The notes below the pieces were generated by a model. That model had not been told where the DNA came from, made no database searches, and saw only the letters and a list, made by a program, of their open reading frames with translations. The translations under genes and the position numbers were made by a program. A stretch of 64,000 nucleotides of DNA from Eremothecium cymbalariae DBVPG#7215. Taxonomy: Eukaryota > Ascomycota > Saccharomycetes > Saccharomycetales > Saccharomycetaceae. Numbering within the stretch: position 1 is the first letter of the stretch; the number at the start of each line of letters is the position of its first letter. The stretch covers positions 124,001 to 188,000 of the forward strand of contig NC_016451.1 in NCBI RefSeq assembly GCF_000235365.1. The letters are read 5' to 3'. This document shows, one piece after another, positions 39,201 to 48,596 of this stretch.

Positions 39201-41145
39201 TTTCTATCAGTTTTCGAGCGTCTATAATATTTCGCATTGCACCATGTGGGTCATATTTCCAGTCCAAACCTTGGCGTTCTAATGTTTGATACACGATAGG
39301 CATTTTGACACCTTGTTTATGTAGCATACGAATAGCATTTACAACTTCCCATTTTTTGCCTTCATCTGGAGTCAGGCCATTATCTATCAACTCTTGATAC
39401 GACTCAATTACACTCAAGTGTTTGTTGATTAAAGCCTTTGTATCATTGGGTCGATTTAAAGATGCCAATATTGAACGTACTTTCGAAATAGTTTGAAAGA
39501 AAGCTTTAGATTCTGTTCCTGAAGTAGTTTTGCCTACCTCCTCATTTTGTCCGAATACTTTGGGGTCCATAGAAGTGGAATATTTCTTTTCAAATTCTAG
39601 TTCATTCGAAGAGGCGTCCCTGTTAATGACTCCCAATTCACATAATCTATTAAAAACATGAGGCATTATGATCCCTTGCTTCTTCAACTCCATAGCGGCA
39701 CCACGTGCACCATTGAACTCACCAGGCGTAACCGGTTTCTTAAGGTGTATATTATTCTCAAAACCAACAATAACAGCGATTTTATCTCGAAGTAACTGTT
39801 TATTTTCCGCACTGCGGTTAGCACCTTCCAGCAAACGTAGTACCTTTTGGCAAACATTATTAAAAACTAGGTGTTCTTCAGCACTTCTGGCTTCCTCGTC
39901 GTTAATTGGAATATTTGCAAGTAGAGCTAATTCTGCTTTGATTCTATCACTCTCTACACGCAATTCTTCGATATTGGAAAACTTGAACGGAGCATTCTTT
40001 AATTTAAGATTCAATAAAGCCCGTTTTGTTTGAACATATGTCGCCTTACTGACATTCTCATCTAATTTCGCGAGCTGACTTTCCAAGAATGCTTCTTTCC
40101 TTTCTCTTCGAAGCATTTCATACTCATGTTTATTCCGTTCTATCTCTTTATGCGTTTTCTCCAGCTTCATTTTAGTAACCTTGTTAGCTTCTAATAAATC
40201 TTTGTCACCTGTAACTCCCTCTTTGAGCATTGTCTCTCTTCTTTCTATTTTACTTCGAAGTATTTGCTTTGCAGCTTCAAGCTGTACCATTTGATCGTGG
40301 TATTTTTGTTCTCTTTGAACTAGCCAATCCATTCGATTCCTTTGAACCTTTAACAGAGCCTGATGACCATCCGACACTGTATCAAGAGAAAGATCGCCCT
40401 CCTTCTTCTCCATAGATTTTCTATCTGACTCTGGTTCACTTTCATCACCACTGCTAATCAGGAAAATAGGTACACCTTCGTCACCTTCATTATCACCATC
40501 TACAACTCCCAGTTTTTTCTTAAAAGACTGATCATCTTCATTACTGTTCAATGCTTCTGACTTGATCGGTTTAGTTAACATCATTTTTAAAAGCGGGTCA
40601 TCCGCTGCACTTTGTTCTAATTCAGACACTAAAGAATTGGAACTGCTTTCCAGCGGGCTAAGTTCCTCATCATCACTACGGCTATTGAACGATAAATCCC
40701 GCCCCTCAGTCGCTGAGTTATTTTCATCAACCCCCCCAACGTCACTGGCCATTTGCATGTAACTTGGTGCCTCATTGCAACCTAACCTACGCTTCTTCCT
40801 AGTCACGGTACTAAAGGAATTACCACTTACAGCATCTCCTTGCTGCTGCTTATTTACCATATTTCCCCCAACTGTATGTAAATCATGCTTTGCCCTAATT
40901 CCTTGAATAATATGTTGATCACCTTTTAAACCCATTAACCTTCGTGTAGTCGTCTCTCTATTTGAAACAGTTGTACTAACCATATGATTATCACCACTTG
41001 GAAGACCTCTCGTGACCGCTACAGATGATAACACACCACTTTCACCATCTGATTCAGCCGTTTGACCAATAGGCAGAAGGCCGTCATCAACATCGTTACT
41101 CCCATCATCTGAGGTCAAATCAACAAACGGTATCCCACCAGACAT
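36289..41145 (-). CDS. ULS1: Uls1, SUMO-targeted SNF2/RING DNA translocase
   Basis: Rad5/Rad16-type Swi2/Snf2 ATPase with a RING finger (STUbL class), acting on sumoylated chromatin proteins and in silencing and replication-stress responses. ATG 41143-41145 gives 1618 aa (yeast 1619). The N-terminus carries a SIM-like IPFVDLTSDD, and coiled coils lie near 285-390. ATPase motif I is DDMGLGKTIQT near 956, with Walker B DEAQN further on. The C3HC4 RING (CPQCLEQM, CGHLLCEPC, CLVC) lies near 1313-1375, inserted between ATPase lobes. The C-terminal helicase lobe has VVFSQFTAFFDILEHF and MDRCYRISQEREVHVHRLL. The order ULS1, EXG1, IES4, MSB1 equals YOR191W-YOR188W. Confidence 0.95.
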   Translation of the reverse strand: MSGGIPFVDLTSDDGSNDVDDGLLPIGQTAESDGESGVLSSVAVTRGLPSGDNHMVSTTVSNRETTTRRLMGLKGDQHIIQGIRAKHDLHTVGGNMVNKQQQGDAVSGNSFSTVTRKKRRLGCNEAPSYMQMASDVGGVDENNSATEGRDLSFNSRSDDEELSPLESSSNSLVSELEQSAADDPLLKMMLTKPIKSEALNSNEDDQSFKKKLGVVDGDNEGDEGVPIFLISSGDESEPESDRKSMEKKEGDLSLDTVSDGHQALLKVQRNRMDWLVQREQKYHDQMVQLEAAKQILRSKIERRETMLKEGVTGDKDLLEANKVTKMKLEKTHKEIERNKHEYEMLRRERKEAFLESQLAKLDENVSKATYVQTKRALLNLKLKNAPFKFSNIEELRVESDRIKAELALLANIPINDEEARSAEEHLVFNNVCQKVLRLLEGANRSAENKQLLRDKIAVIVGFENNIHLKKPVTPGEFNGARGAAMELKKQGIIMPHVFNRLCELGVINRDASSNELEFEKKYSTSMDPKVFGQNEEVGKTTSGTESKAFFQTISKVRSILASLNRPNDTKALINKHLSVIESYQELIDNGLTPDEGKKWEVVNAIRMLHKQGVKMPIVYQTLERQGLDWKYDPHGAMRNIIDARKLIESNTKRTLEAKQQTYKLLDSIRNAVIETMAGVLFDPEKKSYVNMQLAALRNMGVRMPLVDRTLDTYFKSYDENQIDNFDLTRDTIEESSRSVVDPSEDEKYYYQSIQNAVDIYNTPFNQSRLGHEKTKQIILALECFRVFRKKFSFASIPLLWKQQVQHAINTVLENNIELPRVFKYLKKRGFSIDTSSSKTRTFKNEYTNDNDSFMEPLMIEDDLEDPDFKMLEKSDLIPSRTSFENQLQMSNIYTARDHQSLNELLESLKQTEVSVEGEELTPPEMTVNLLKHQRQGLHWLLKTERSKVKGGLLADDMGLGKTIQTIALILANKPRNDNCTINLVVAPVSVLRVWNDEVNTKVKKSAELKVTIYGGLGGKKFKNFSALQGYDVVLVSYQTLAIEFKRHWPRRLQNEKKNTTLELADIKAMNSLKTREEYWSPFFADESVFYRVILDEAQNIKNKQTLAAKACCTLSATYRWVLSGTPIQNNILELYSLIRFLRIAPYNREEKFREDIANVLAARDIRMDDRNVERALTKVRVLLRAIMLRRSKNSTIDGEPILTLPEKHLNKIEDVLGGEDLEFYQSLEYKTAIKARKLLNERKSGSYSSILTLLLRLRQACCHQELVKIGEAKAEGTRVVNGTNFEDDWKRLYYVAKSMNKTSQETVKQCTESMTCPQCLEQMELESTAVLTPCGHLLCEPCVGPFLETARDSPSVIKGPKGTRSYFVPCLVCEKLINDHELVSYQLYDQAINQGFTEDDLRLEYEKEMDKRRSRLKYDYQINFELLHQSKKVQQCLEIIRSVLASTENEKVVVFSQFTAFFDILEHFITTILEAKYLRYDGSMSGAARSNVIERFYRERDQRVLLISMKAGNSGLTLTCANHVILVDPFWNPYVEEQAMDRCYRISQEREVHVHRLLLTATVEDRIVELQNRKKALVESAMDPSELREVNRLGRRELGFLFGLNTLEPPPPTTTMQS

Positions 41146-42379
41146 TTTTTTTTCTGTAGAACGAATAGTTTCAGCTGAAGCCAATTATACTTTACTGTCC
41201 TAATTTTTACACTGTTCCTCAATACTTGCTGTTTATTAATACCCAATACAGAACCCGCCTATTCCTTATTTCTTTCTTTCATTGGTGATAGCTACGGCTT
41301 TGAAGAGGTAACAGGAACCCAAAAGTTTTTATTTTAAATTTTTGTTTTTCTTTGTCCGCATAACTTTGGTTGGTCTGAAGTTCTCCCGAAGTTAACATAT
41401 ATATAACGTTGATGATATATACGTCGAAGAATATAGAAGGCTAACCTTGTTGTATACAGTGGTAGGCGTGCAGGGCTGCAACAATGACGTAGGTTCCACC
41501 GTTGAAGAAGTTCATACATTATAAAACAAGAGTCCACACACCCAGCACCTACTCCACCATTAGTACATGTTATTTTAAACAGCACCTGGAAGGAGATATA
41601 GTCGGTTTGATTACTGATATGTCTAATGAATGAATGAATGAACTTAAAATAATATAAAAAAGGATACGATTTAAGTCTAAAAATGATTGAACTTTTTTTG
41701 TCTGTAAAAGTAAAAACTTATCATGGGACTGAGAAACGTCTTTCAACCTATTGAAAAAAAATAAGATAACGGGTTGAGGTAGTGTAAATAAAGCTAATAA
41801 AAGATGAATGGAGCAAGACATAGTAGTCGTGGTGGTGATGCAACATTCTTTCAAACCATGGCTTAACCTCTTACCTCCCAGATTTTCTCGCCAGGGCCTT
41901 AAACTCTCGGCCAAACAAGATGACTTCTAGGACAGTCAAACCACAAATAATGATGGCTATAGTAATAATAGTAATAATGCAGGTAACCAAATGTTCTATA
42001 AAGAAGCTTTTCTGATTTTATCTTTTTATATCAATTCCAATTAATCAAAAAACGAAATGGTGATACCTTGTTTTTCCTTTTATTATTATACCCTTCATAT
42101 CTGGGAGCACAATCTCGGGAGTTCACTTGCAAGAGAGAAAAACAAAGAGAGGCAAAGCTAACATGATGATATGAAGCATGTAAATAACAGGATGGATGGT
42201 TCTGAAGGATTCGAGGAAAGAACATTTTTCAATGGAAAACAAAAAGTTATGACAACCACTTGTTCCTTTATTTAGTTCTCCATTCTTGGTTCTCTCGACA
42301 CTTTGTTTTATAATTTTTTGATTTAATAGTACTTTTTTATTGTTCTGTTGTGCTTTGTTTACATTTGGCGCCCGCAAAG
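41146..42379. other. ULS1 upstream / EXG1 downstream spacer
   Basis: A 1.2-kb AT-rich stretch between two minus-strand genes. It has several frames of 60-114 codons without protein character. Nothing further was recognised. Confidence 0.45.
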
Positions 42380-43729
42380 CTAATAGTTACTGCACTGGTT
42401 GGGGTAATGCCTATCAGAGAGTGGCTGTGGGAACAAGTTGTAGTAGAGCAAGCGTTGTAAATCCCACTCAATCGCAGACTCTGTCTTGTAGCACCAGAAA
42501 ATCCAGCCGCCGCGAACCTCGAACGCATCCAGTTGGGCCTCGACGTACCGCCTAGTGTTAGCTACCCTCTCGGGACTCCAACGCGAGATATCGTCGTTGT
42601 GCTCACATGACCCAAACGCGGTGGAGCCGGGACTGTACGTACCATCCCAGCGGTAGCCCACGCCTACACCGTTCAACCACTTGGCACAGTCCGTTAGCGC
42701 GGCTGACCACTCTCCAACAACATTCCAGTGGCCCTCCGTGACCTTGTCGATGCTTAACGCACAGGCAACCTGCAAATGCTCATCCATAGACCTTGAAACC
42801 TCCCCAGGGGAGAAAACTTGGTAGTGGTGGTGGTCCACCAGCACCCCCCAGTAGCCGCCCTCCAGAGTGAACTGGTCATCCCAGTAATGGGGAGCCATAA
42901 ACGCATCGTGAATCACCATGATTTGGTCCCTGCCCATCTCATTCCTCAAAGTATCGTACGCATAGTAGTAGAGCTCCTTGACCTTGCCCATATCCACCGC
43001 AGTACCAAGCGGCTCGTTGAGAACCTGTACCCCAATAACAACATCTGAATAGTAATCCCTGGAATACTTCTCCATGACATACCGCACCACCCGCTTGAGC
43101 AACTCGAAATTCTCCCCCTCCAAAAATTGAACTTGACCACGCAACCCGGAATTATCAAACCCGTTCTGCGACCCTGGAGCCCCATGCAAATCAACCCACA
43201 CCTTCAACCCAGCACGTCTGGCCCACTCAATAGCCTGGTCCAAGTACCCCTCCTGGTATCCGCTCACATACGGATCACTGTCCAAAGTTTCAAACGCCCA
43301 ATACCCAATCGGAATCCGCACCAAGTTCAACCCGGCCGCCGCAATATTATGGAAGTCCTCCTCCTTGTAGAAGGTCTCCCAATGCGCAACCAACCGGTCC
43401 CTGGCCACCTCCTGCCCCAAGTAGCTGCAGAAGTGGTACTCGTCCACCGGTATCCCATCATCGTTCTCCTCGTTCGTACGGAATGTCTCGAAAATCGACG
43501 GAGTGATATATGGCTCAAGAAGTAGCCATCCACCAATATTCACCCCACGCACCAAAGAACCCTCATAATCGTAGTACCGCTTCTTATTCGTAATAAACTG
43601 CATCCCATTCCTGCTCCCAGCACCGACTGGCGTGCTCACCACCACATTCTCCACCAACATCCCCAAGACACTAACCAAAACCAACAACCCCCCGCAAAAA
43701 CCACGGCCGCCATTCAACCGTACCCTCAT
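42380..43729 (-). CDS. EXG1: Exo-1,3-beta-glucanase (Exg1/Spr1)
   Basis: Secreted GH5 exo-beta-1,3-glucanase that trims cell-wall glucan. Residues 1-35 contain a signal peptide ([23 protein letters not shown]). The family start block [28 protein letters not shown] and the motif [11 protein letters not shown] follow. The acid/base glutamate is E239 in VLNEPLG and the nucleophile is E339 in [18 protein letters not shown]. At 449 aa it is full length (yeast Exg1 448, Spr1 445). S. cerevisiae has paralogues EXG1 (YLR300W) and SPR1 (YOR190W); both contexts meet here. ATG is at 43727-43729, and the coding sequence is visibly more GC-rich than ULS1. Confidence 0.97.
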   Translation of the reverse strand: MRVRLNGGRGFCGGLLVLVSVLGMLVENVVVSTPVGAGSRNGMQFITNKKRYYDYEGSLVRGVNIGGWLLLEPYITPSIFETFRTNEENDDGIPVDEYHFCSYLGQEVARDRLVAHWETFYKEEDFHNIAAAGLNLVRIPIGYWAFETLDSDPYVSGYQEGYLDQAIEWARRAGLKVWVDLHGAPGSQNGFDNSGLRGQVQFLEGENFELLKRVVRYVMEKYSRDYYSDVVIGVQVLNEPLGTAVDMGKVKELYYYAYDTLRNEMGRDQIMVIHDAFMAPHYWDDQFTLEGGYWGVLVDHHHYQVFSPGEVSRSMDEHLQVACALSIDKVTEGHWNVVGEWSAALTDCAKWLNGVGVGYRWDGTYSPGSTAFGSCEHNDDISRWSPERVANTRRYVEAQLDAFEVRGGWIFWCYKTESAIEWDLQRLLYYNLFPQPLSDRHYPNQCSNY

Positions 43730-44326
43730 GACTCGCTTCTGACTACTATATTATTGTTACCGACTAAAGTTCCTCTGCCGTTCGTCTATTGCCCTTCTAA
43801 AAAAAAAATTAATAAAGAACCTTCTTATTTTTAAACTCTTCACTGATAAATGGAAAAACAGACTCTCGATATTCCACACAATCTCTACTTATTATACTAC
43901 TGTTCGACTTGAAATATTTCCCCACCGTCCAGTATTATTTTATTCTGTCTGGGTTTAGTTTTTTCTTTCTTTCCTTTATGAAACAGATTCACTGCTCGGC
44001 TATTTTGTTTTATTTTAATCTTCAAAACTATTTTTAAAACGACTGAGTACTGTATGTACTATTATTAAACCTGAGCTCTGGAGGTGCGTCTGCTGAGCTG
44101 TCTGTTAGAATTTTTTCCCGGCCTACCTGCCTGTATGAAACAAACGAAATATGCAGCAACGTGCTATATATGTATACACTGTGCAGACCTATGCAGACCT
44201 ATGCAGTACTGTGTTATATATATATATATGTCTGATAAAAACCCCGGTGAAAAAATAGAACCTTCTCAATTTAATCAAAAAAAGAGTAAGAGGGAGGGGG
44301 GAGAGGAGAGCAGGAAACCTGTAGGT

Positions 44327-44351
44327 AACGCACGCCAGATTGGCGTGCGTT
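44327..44351. repeat. Perfect 11-bp inverted repeat
   Basis: AACGCACGCCA, then GAT, then TGGCGTGCGTT. It lies about 600 nt upstream of EXG1 and 200 nt left of the GC-rich block. Confidence 0.8.
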
Positions 44352-44554
44352 TAGTTGTTTCTGTGCTGTATAATACACACTATGTACCAGCGTAAAGGCA
44401 GTAGTAGCAGGAGTCGCTTCTTTTTTTTTCTTTCCTGGGTTTAATTAAACGCAGTATTCGGCTGGAGATGCGTGCAGCTCGTTACCAGTAGCACGCAGAA
44501 CGCAGTAGATGATGGATGGGGGGAGAATGGAGCTGTGCAGAACTGTGCAGAACT

Positions 44555-44850
44555 GTGTAGCGGAGACCACGGCGGGGACGGTGCTCGAGAGCAAACCGGC
44601 GAGGGCTGCAGTGGGTGGATGCGGATCTAGTGACACGGGACTAGGGGGCCGCGAGCGCAGCGGCGGCCCCCAGGCGACGACTAGTTGCGGGCTCGGTGGC
44701 AATGCCCTGACTCGGTAAAGACGGGCGACGCCCGCGACGGGCGCAGAGCAGGCCGCGGGCGAGAAGCCCGTGCACACCGAAAGGAGGAGCGAGGCGGGGC
44801 GGAGCGGGCCGCGAGGCGCCAGGCGGCCAAAAACAGTTGTTTTTGGGCGT
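44555..44850. ncRNA. GC-rich hairpin-rich block, candidate structured RNA
   Basis: About 300 nt of unusually GC-rich sequence in an otherwise AT-rich spacer. Stems seen directly include a 9-bp stem GGGGGCCGC/GCGGCCCCC (44644-44652 and 44663-44671), CGGGC-GAGAA-GCCCG (44756-44770) and GGGC/GCCC at 44723-44733. I could not match it to SRP RNA, RNase P, RNase MRP or spliceosomal RNA signatures, and the strand is unknown. It could also be a composition island with no RNA product. Confidence 0.25.
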
Positions 44851-44870
44851 GGTCTGGCTACAGATAGGTA

Positions 44871-45248
44871 TCAGATCTCTGTTTTCGGTAAAGTGGCGGG
44901 CGGAGGGTGGTGTGTGGGTGTGTCTGCCAGGATCTTCTTCGAAAGGGGGGAGGCCGCGGGCGCCGGTGTTGCTGTAGCTGCAGTTGCGGCGGCAGCCGCC
45001 GCAGCAGCCGCCGCCGCGGCGGCAGAGTTAGGGGAGGTCCATGCAGTGAACTGCATGGAGTATCCAGAAAAGGATCTAATTGGAATATCGGACTTGGTCC
45101 AGGTGGAGCCGACGGCAGCAGGACCGACGGCAGGGTTTGCAGGGTTTGCAGGGCTCGGAGGGCTCGCTGCAGAGGGGCGGGTTGGGGTTGTGGACGGGGT
45201 ATTTGTTGGGGCGGGTTGGGGTTTGGAGGGATGGTGATGTTGGCTCAT
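44871..45248 (-). CDS. IES4: Ies4, INO80 complex subunit
   Basis: Small subunit of the INO80 chromatin remodeller and a Mec1/Tel1 target in yeast. The diagnostic block is IPIRSFSGYSMQFTAWT, aligning with IEIKSFSGYKVNFTGW of yeast Ies4. ATG 45246-45248 gives MSQHHHP and 125 aa (yeast 116). The N-terminal 50 residues are Pro/Thr/Ala-rich, and an Ala/Thr tract of about 25 residues follows the conserved block. The C-terminus (KKILADTPTHHPPPATLPKTEI) lacks the acidic tail seen in S. cerevisiae. Position between EXG1 and MSB1 matches YOR189W. The open frame runs upstream to 45422, but that part has no similarity. Confidence 0.88.
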   Translation of the reverse strand: MSQHHHPSKPQPAPTNTPSTTPTRPSAASPPSPANPANPAVGPAAVGSTWTKSDIPIRSFSGYSMQFTAWTSPNSAAAAAAAAAAAAATAATATPAPAASPLSKKILADTPTHHPPPATLPKTEI

Positions 45249-45396
45249 TGAGGGGGGGTTATTAGGTAATGGGACGGAAAAGGGAAGGTGTATGGGGGGT
45301 TTTGGATTGGTGGTATTCGGTTCTGGTGGTGGAGAGAAGTTGGAAGGAAATTTTTTCTGGACGGGAGGTGGTAGCGGGTTTCTTGTAGGCGGGTGG

Positions 45397-45406
45397 GTCA
45401 CGTGAC
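45397..45406. promoter_or_regulatory. E-box palindrome upstream of IES4
   Basis: GTCACGTGAC, a 10-bp palindrome with a CACGTG core, 149 nt before the IES4 ATG. Cbf1- or Tye7-type binding is plausible. Confidence 0.35.
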
Positions 45407-45514
45407 GGGGTTCGAAGCGCACGGGATGGTAGACGCTGAGTGGTAGGTGTGAAGTGCGGGACGTGATGAGAAGGCGGGGATGTAGTGCGGGGGGAGGTTG
45501 GGTTTAGGAGACAG

Positions 45515-45586
45515 TCCGATATAGTGTAACGGCTATCACACCACGCTTTCACCGTGGAGACCCGGGTTCGACTCCCGGTATCGGAG
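45515..45586 (+). tRNA. tRNA-Glu (anticodon TTC)
   Basis: Identical over all 72 nt to the minus-strand copy at 35792-35863, with the same stems and anticodon TTC. It is followed within 10 nt by TTTT and TTTTT, a normal Pol III terminator. Confidence 0.97.
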
Positions 45587-45659
45587 GAGGGTTTTGTTTT
45601 TGGGGTCGGCGGGAAAGACAGTGGCAAGGCGGATGTGTATTTATGTATGGGTATAGATG

Positions 45660-48596
45660 TTATATGCCGAAGTTCCCTGTTCTTATGTGGTTATAGAGGT
45701 TCTTTCTCCCTTGCTTTTTGGCGGCAGCGCCGCCGTGCAGTTTGTTTAGAGGGAGGGGTTGCGGGGCGTAAGTGTAGTCGGGAGCCGGGTGGGGGTTTGG
45801 GGATCTGTATCTGGCGGCGCGGGCGAGATGGGGTTGTTGTCTGTGTGGGTTGATGGGGTACGCGGGGGATGGTGGACGGGGCGAGTAGTGGGTTGGGATG
45901 ATCTGGGAGTAGGGGCGGACGGGTGGGGATTGGTGGTGGTGTTGGCGGTATGGCGGGTCTGGGTTGTACGGGGGGTGCTGCAGGTCGAAGTCGGAGGGGA
46001 GGTGGTGGGACATGCGGTTTTGCATCAGGCGTTGGTGGTGGGGCAGCTGTGGGCGCGCTTGCATGTCGAAGGGCAGCGGTAGTTGCGGGTGCGGAGATTG
46101 GAGTTCGTGGGTCTGCGGCGCGGGATCGTACTGCTGGGCATGCATGGGGTGGGGTGCCGGAGGCTGAGGCTGGTACTTGTGCTGGGGCGCCTGGTCATAC
46201 TTCGGATGAGGGGCCTGCATGGGCTGCGGAGCGTCGTATGTCTGTGGCGGCGGGTGGAGGTTGTATGCCAGCGGAAGCGACCTGGTTGGCGACATCCTTT
46301 GATCATCCTTTGTCGAACGGATTGGCGACACTCTCTGATCGCTGCGCTCGGGTGACCAGACAGGCATCTGGGGATATACAGGCGGATCACTGTGCTCGGG
46401 AGAGTTGCTGGAGTCTGTAGATGGCTGCGCTTCCAGAGCTGGAATCGAATAAAACTCTCTTGGCGTTGGATTTCTGAAGGAATCGGCAGAATCTTTCAGG
46501 TGTAGCGGTAATACTGCACTGTTTGTAGACGTAGTGCTACCAACGAGCGAACTGCTTTCGCTGACGGAGGTTGAGCCGACAGTCCCAGCGTTTTCAGCAC
46601 CACTATTAGCTCCGATATACTCAACTGGATCATGTACTCTTTCTGGACTGCCACCTGAGCCCTGCAGGGCATTAGACTCCGTATATTGCAGTGCAGTCTC
46701 ATCGGCCATGCGGTCAATGTCCATCGGATTCTCTAAGGACTGCTCTTTTTCATCAGTAGGAGGAGACCAGATGTTCCGGGGAGCATCGTTAAAGTACGCA
46801 GAGGCTCTAAAGTTTAACTGGTACTCCGGAACACTATTCACACTTTGATCGTCGTACCTGGAGGACGTTTGCCTCACAGAGTTTCCACCACCTACTGTCG
46901 AATCTATACTTTTCTTTCTAAACTGATTGATTGGATTCCACTTTGACTTTTTATACTCTTGCGACGAACGTGACAAATGTCTCTTCGAAAGATCCACAAC
47001 CGTACGATAGACGTTCTTAGACTTGGCTGGTGCCTGTCCTGCATCATTCGCACCAACATGCACCTGTCTATTATATAACACTGGAAGCGCCGGCGGCAAC
47101 TCACTACTATACTCAGATTCCTCGTTGGCGGCGGCTTCCACAACAGCTTTGGCCTCATCGGCTGCCATTTTGATGGAATCTATTACAATGTCCGATTCTT
47201 CCACGATCACCCATTTCTTAATCCCATCGAATTCGAACTCAACAATCAGCGACCTACCAAATATCTTTCGCTTTTCTGTGCTCTGCTCATGCGATAGAGT
47301 GGACATCCACGTCCATATGAAATAGTCATCAATCTCGGCACGCCCCCAAACAAGGTGCTCTGCAAGACATTGCTCGTTGGCCACACATTTATTTTTGGGC
47401 CATCCAGCTTGGAATGTAGAATGTTTCGTAGTCCATTCCCTCATCAACCTCCTTGATTCACCCGACATCATTTTGCTAAATGCATGGATACTATCACGAT
47501 TCTTGAATAGAGATTTCATCATCACATAGTCTTCCCGTGCAGCAAAATCGCCTGGATTCGAGTTCACAAACAAATCGCTACACCTTTGAAGCAACTCCCA
47601 TGGCTTGTTAGAAAACCGGTCGGTCTTTAACGTCACAACAGGAACTGTTAAGACACTGTCATGTACAGATGCATAATACTTGGCAGGAGGATATTCGTTC
47701 GTGAACAAAACGCTTTTAAGCGATTTGGGTATATCCGCCGAACCAAGATCACCATGCACAAACGAACGCATAAACGATAAAAATAAATGGAACATCGCAT
47801 CGGAGCCGGGTATCCACATATCCAGCCCTTCCCGGAACGAATTGTTCTGACACACCTGACTACCGGTCGCCTCCCTTTCCTCCTCCTTCCCGAATGCCCA
47901 AATTGCACACATCCTTGACACCTTTCTGGCACTCATCTTATTCGATTTCGAATTGGCTGCAACAGAAACTAGCAAATCAAAAAAATCATACACAACTGAC
48001 GCTTGCTCTGGAGAAGCTAAAAACTGCGGCAAAATCTCTAAGAACGCTCCCGCAGGGTATCCCTTCACCCTCTCCTCCCTTTCAAATTCCCTATATGCCT
48101 TCCATCCAATCACCTCCCGTCCTGGAACCCTGCACCATATATACTTTAACGCCTGCACCAACGTCCAACTACCTGTTCCATTCACAATCCGCGCTAGCTT
48201 CGCCTCATTCACAGGCCCCCCATCACCCCCGTCAGGAAATATCGCACTCAAAAACCGTAACAACTTTTGATTCACTTGCCCTGATCGAAATGGCAGAAGA
48301 ACATACTCCTCCTGCATACCACCTGTTTTTAAACGCTGTGTAATCGAACGAACAACAACCTTACAATCCACCCACTTAAACTGCTCACAAAACTCAAAAT
48401 GACCTTCCACTTCCTTGCTCCCTGCACACACTACCCCGTCATCATGACCCCTTTTACCCTCTTCTTCTTCTTCTGTTCCTGGTAACTTACTTCCCCCTAA
48501 TAGCGAACGTCGCGCCTCGTCGAGCATCGAAACTTGCCCGTTAAAATCCCCAGGAAGCTCAGGAAGCTCAGGTAATGGCTTCGATGACTTTATCAT
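45660..48596 (-). CDS. MSB1: Msb1, bud-site/Cdc42-Rho1 polarity scaffold
   Basis: RhoGAP-like-fold scaffold that links Cdc42 and Rho1 signalling with Boi1/2 and Bem1 in polarised growth. ATG 48594-48596 gives 978 aa (the frame opens two codons earlier on a GTG); yeast Msb1 is 1137 aa. The N-terminal 450 residues form the conserved folded region (FCEQFKWVDCKVVVRSITQRL; SWTLVQALKYIWCRVPGREVIGWKAYREFE). Residues beyond about 600 are disordered, ending in a 230-residue His/Pro/Gln-rich tail that is much more GC-rich than the N-terminal half. The order IES4, MSB1, TUF1 matches YOR189W-YOR187W, with ECM38 (YLR299W) interleaved. Confidence 0.92.
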   Translation of the reverse strand: MIKSSKPLPELPELPGDFNGQVSMLDEARRSLLGGSKLPGTEEEEEGKRGHDDGVVCAGSKEVEGHFEFCEQFKWVDCKVVVRSITQRLKTGGMQEEYVLLPFRSGQVNQKLLRFLSAIFPDGGDGGPVNEAKLARIVNGTGSWTLVQALKYIWCRVPGREVIGWKAYREFEREERVKGYPAGAFLEILPQFLASPEQASVVYDFFDLLVSVAANSKSNKMSARKVSRMCAIWAFGKEEEREATGSQVCQNNSFREGLDMWIPGSDAMFHLFLSFMRSFVHGDLGSADIPKSLKSVLFTNEYPPAKYYASVHDSVLTVPVVTLKTDRFSNKPWELLQRCSDLFVNSNPGDFAAREDYVMMKSLFKNRDSIHAFSKMMSGESRRLMREWTTKHSTFQAGWPKNKCVANEQCLAEHLVWGRAEIDDYFIWTWMSTLSHEQSTEKRKIFGRSLIVEFEFDGIKKWVIVEESDIVIDSIKMAADEAKAVVEAAANEESEYSSELPPALPVLYNRQVHVGANDAGQAPAKSKNVYRTVVDLSKRHLSRSSQEYKKSKWNPINQFRKKSIDSTVGGGNSVRQTSSRYDDQSVNSVPEYQLNFRASAYFNDAPRNIWSPPTDEKEQSLENPMDIDRMADETALQYTESNALQGSGGSPERVHDPVEYIGANSGAENAGTVGSTSVSESSSLVGSTTSTNSAVLPLHLKDSADSFRNPTPREFYSIPALEAQPSTDSSNSPEHSDPPVYPQMPVWSPERSDQRVSPIRSTKDDQRMSPTRSLPLAYNLHPPPQTYDAPQPMQAPHPKYDQAPQHKYQPQPPAPHPMHAQQYDPAPQTHELQSPHPQLPLPFDMQARPQLPHHQRLMQNRMSHHLPSDFDLQHPPYNPDPPYRQHHHQSPPVRPYSQIIPTHYSPRPPSPAYPINPHRQQPHLARAARYRSPNPHPAPDYTYAPQPLPLNKLHGGAAAKKQGRKNLYNHIRTGNFGI

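Larger units (their letters stand above)
43730..44870. other. EXG1 promoter and GC-rich block before IES4 3' end
   Basis: The left half (43730-44320) is AT-rich EXG1 promoter. An 11-bp perfect inverted repeat is at 44327-44351. The segment 44555-44850 turns strongly GC-rich and hairpin-rich. Open frames of up to 155 codons on both strands reflect base composition; none is recognised. Confidence 0.5.
45249..45659. other. IES4-MSB1 spacer with tRNA-Glu
   Basis: G-rich sequence on the + strand containing the palindrome GTCACGTGAC at 45397-45406 (likely IES4 promoter E-box) and the tRNA at 45515-45586. Confidence 0.6.

Noticed and set aside
44509..44867. SRP, RNase P or MRP RNA identity for the GC-rich block
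   Set aside because: I looked for the SRP helix 8 GGAAGG-type motif and RNase P conserved-region motifs on both strands and did not find them; kept only as an unassigned candidate.
44770..45237. 155-codon + frame opposite IES4
   Set aside because: Shadow of the Ala-rich IES4 gene on the other strand; the minus strand carries the recognisable Ies4 motif.
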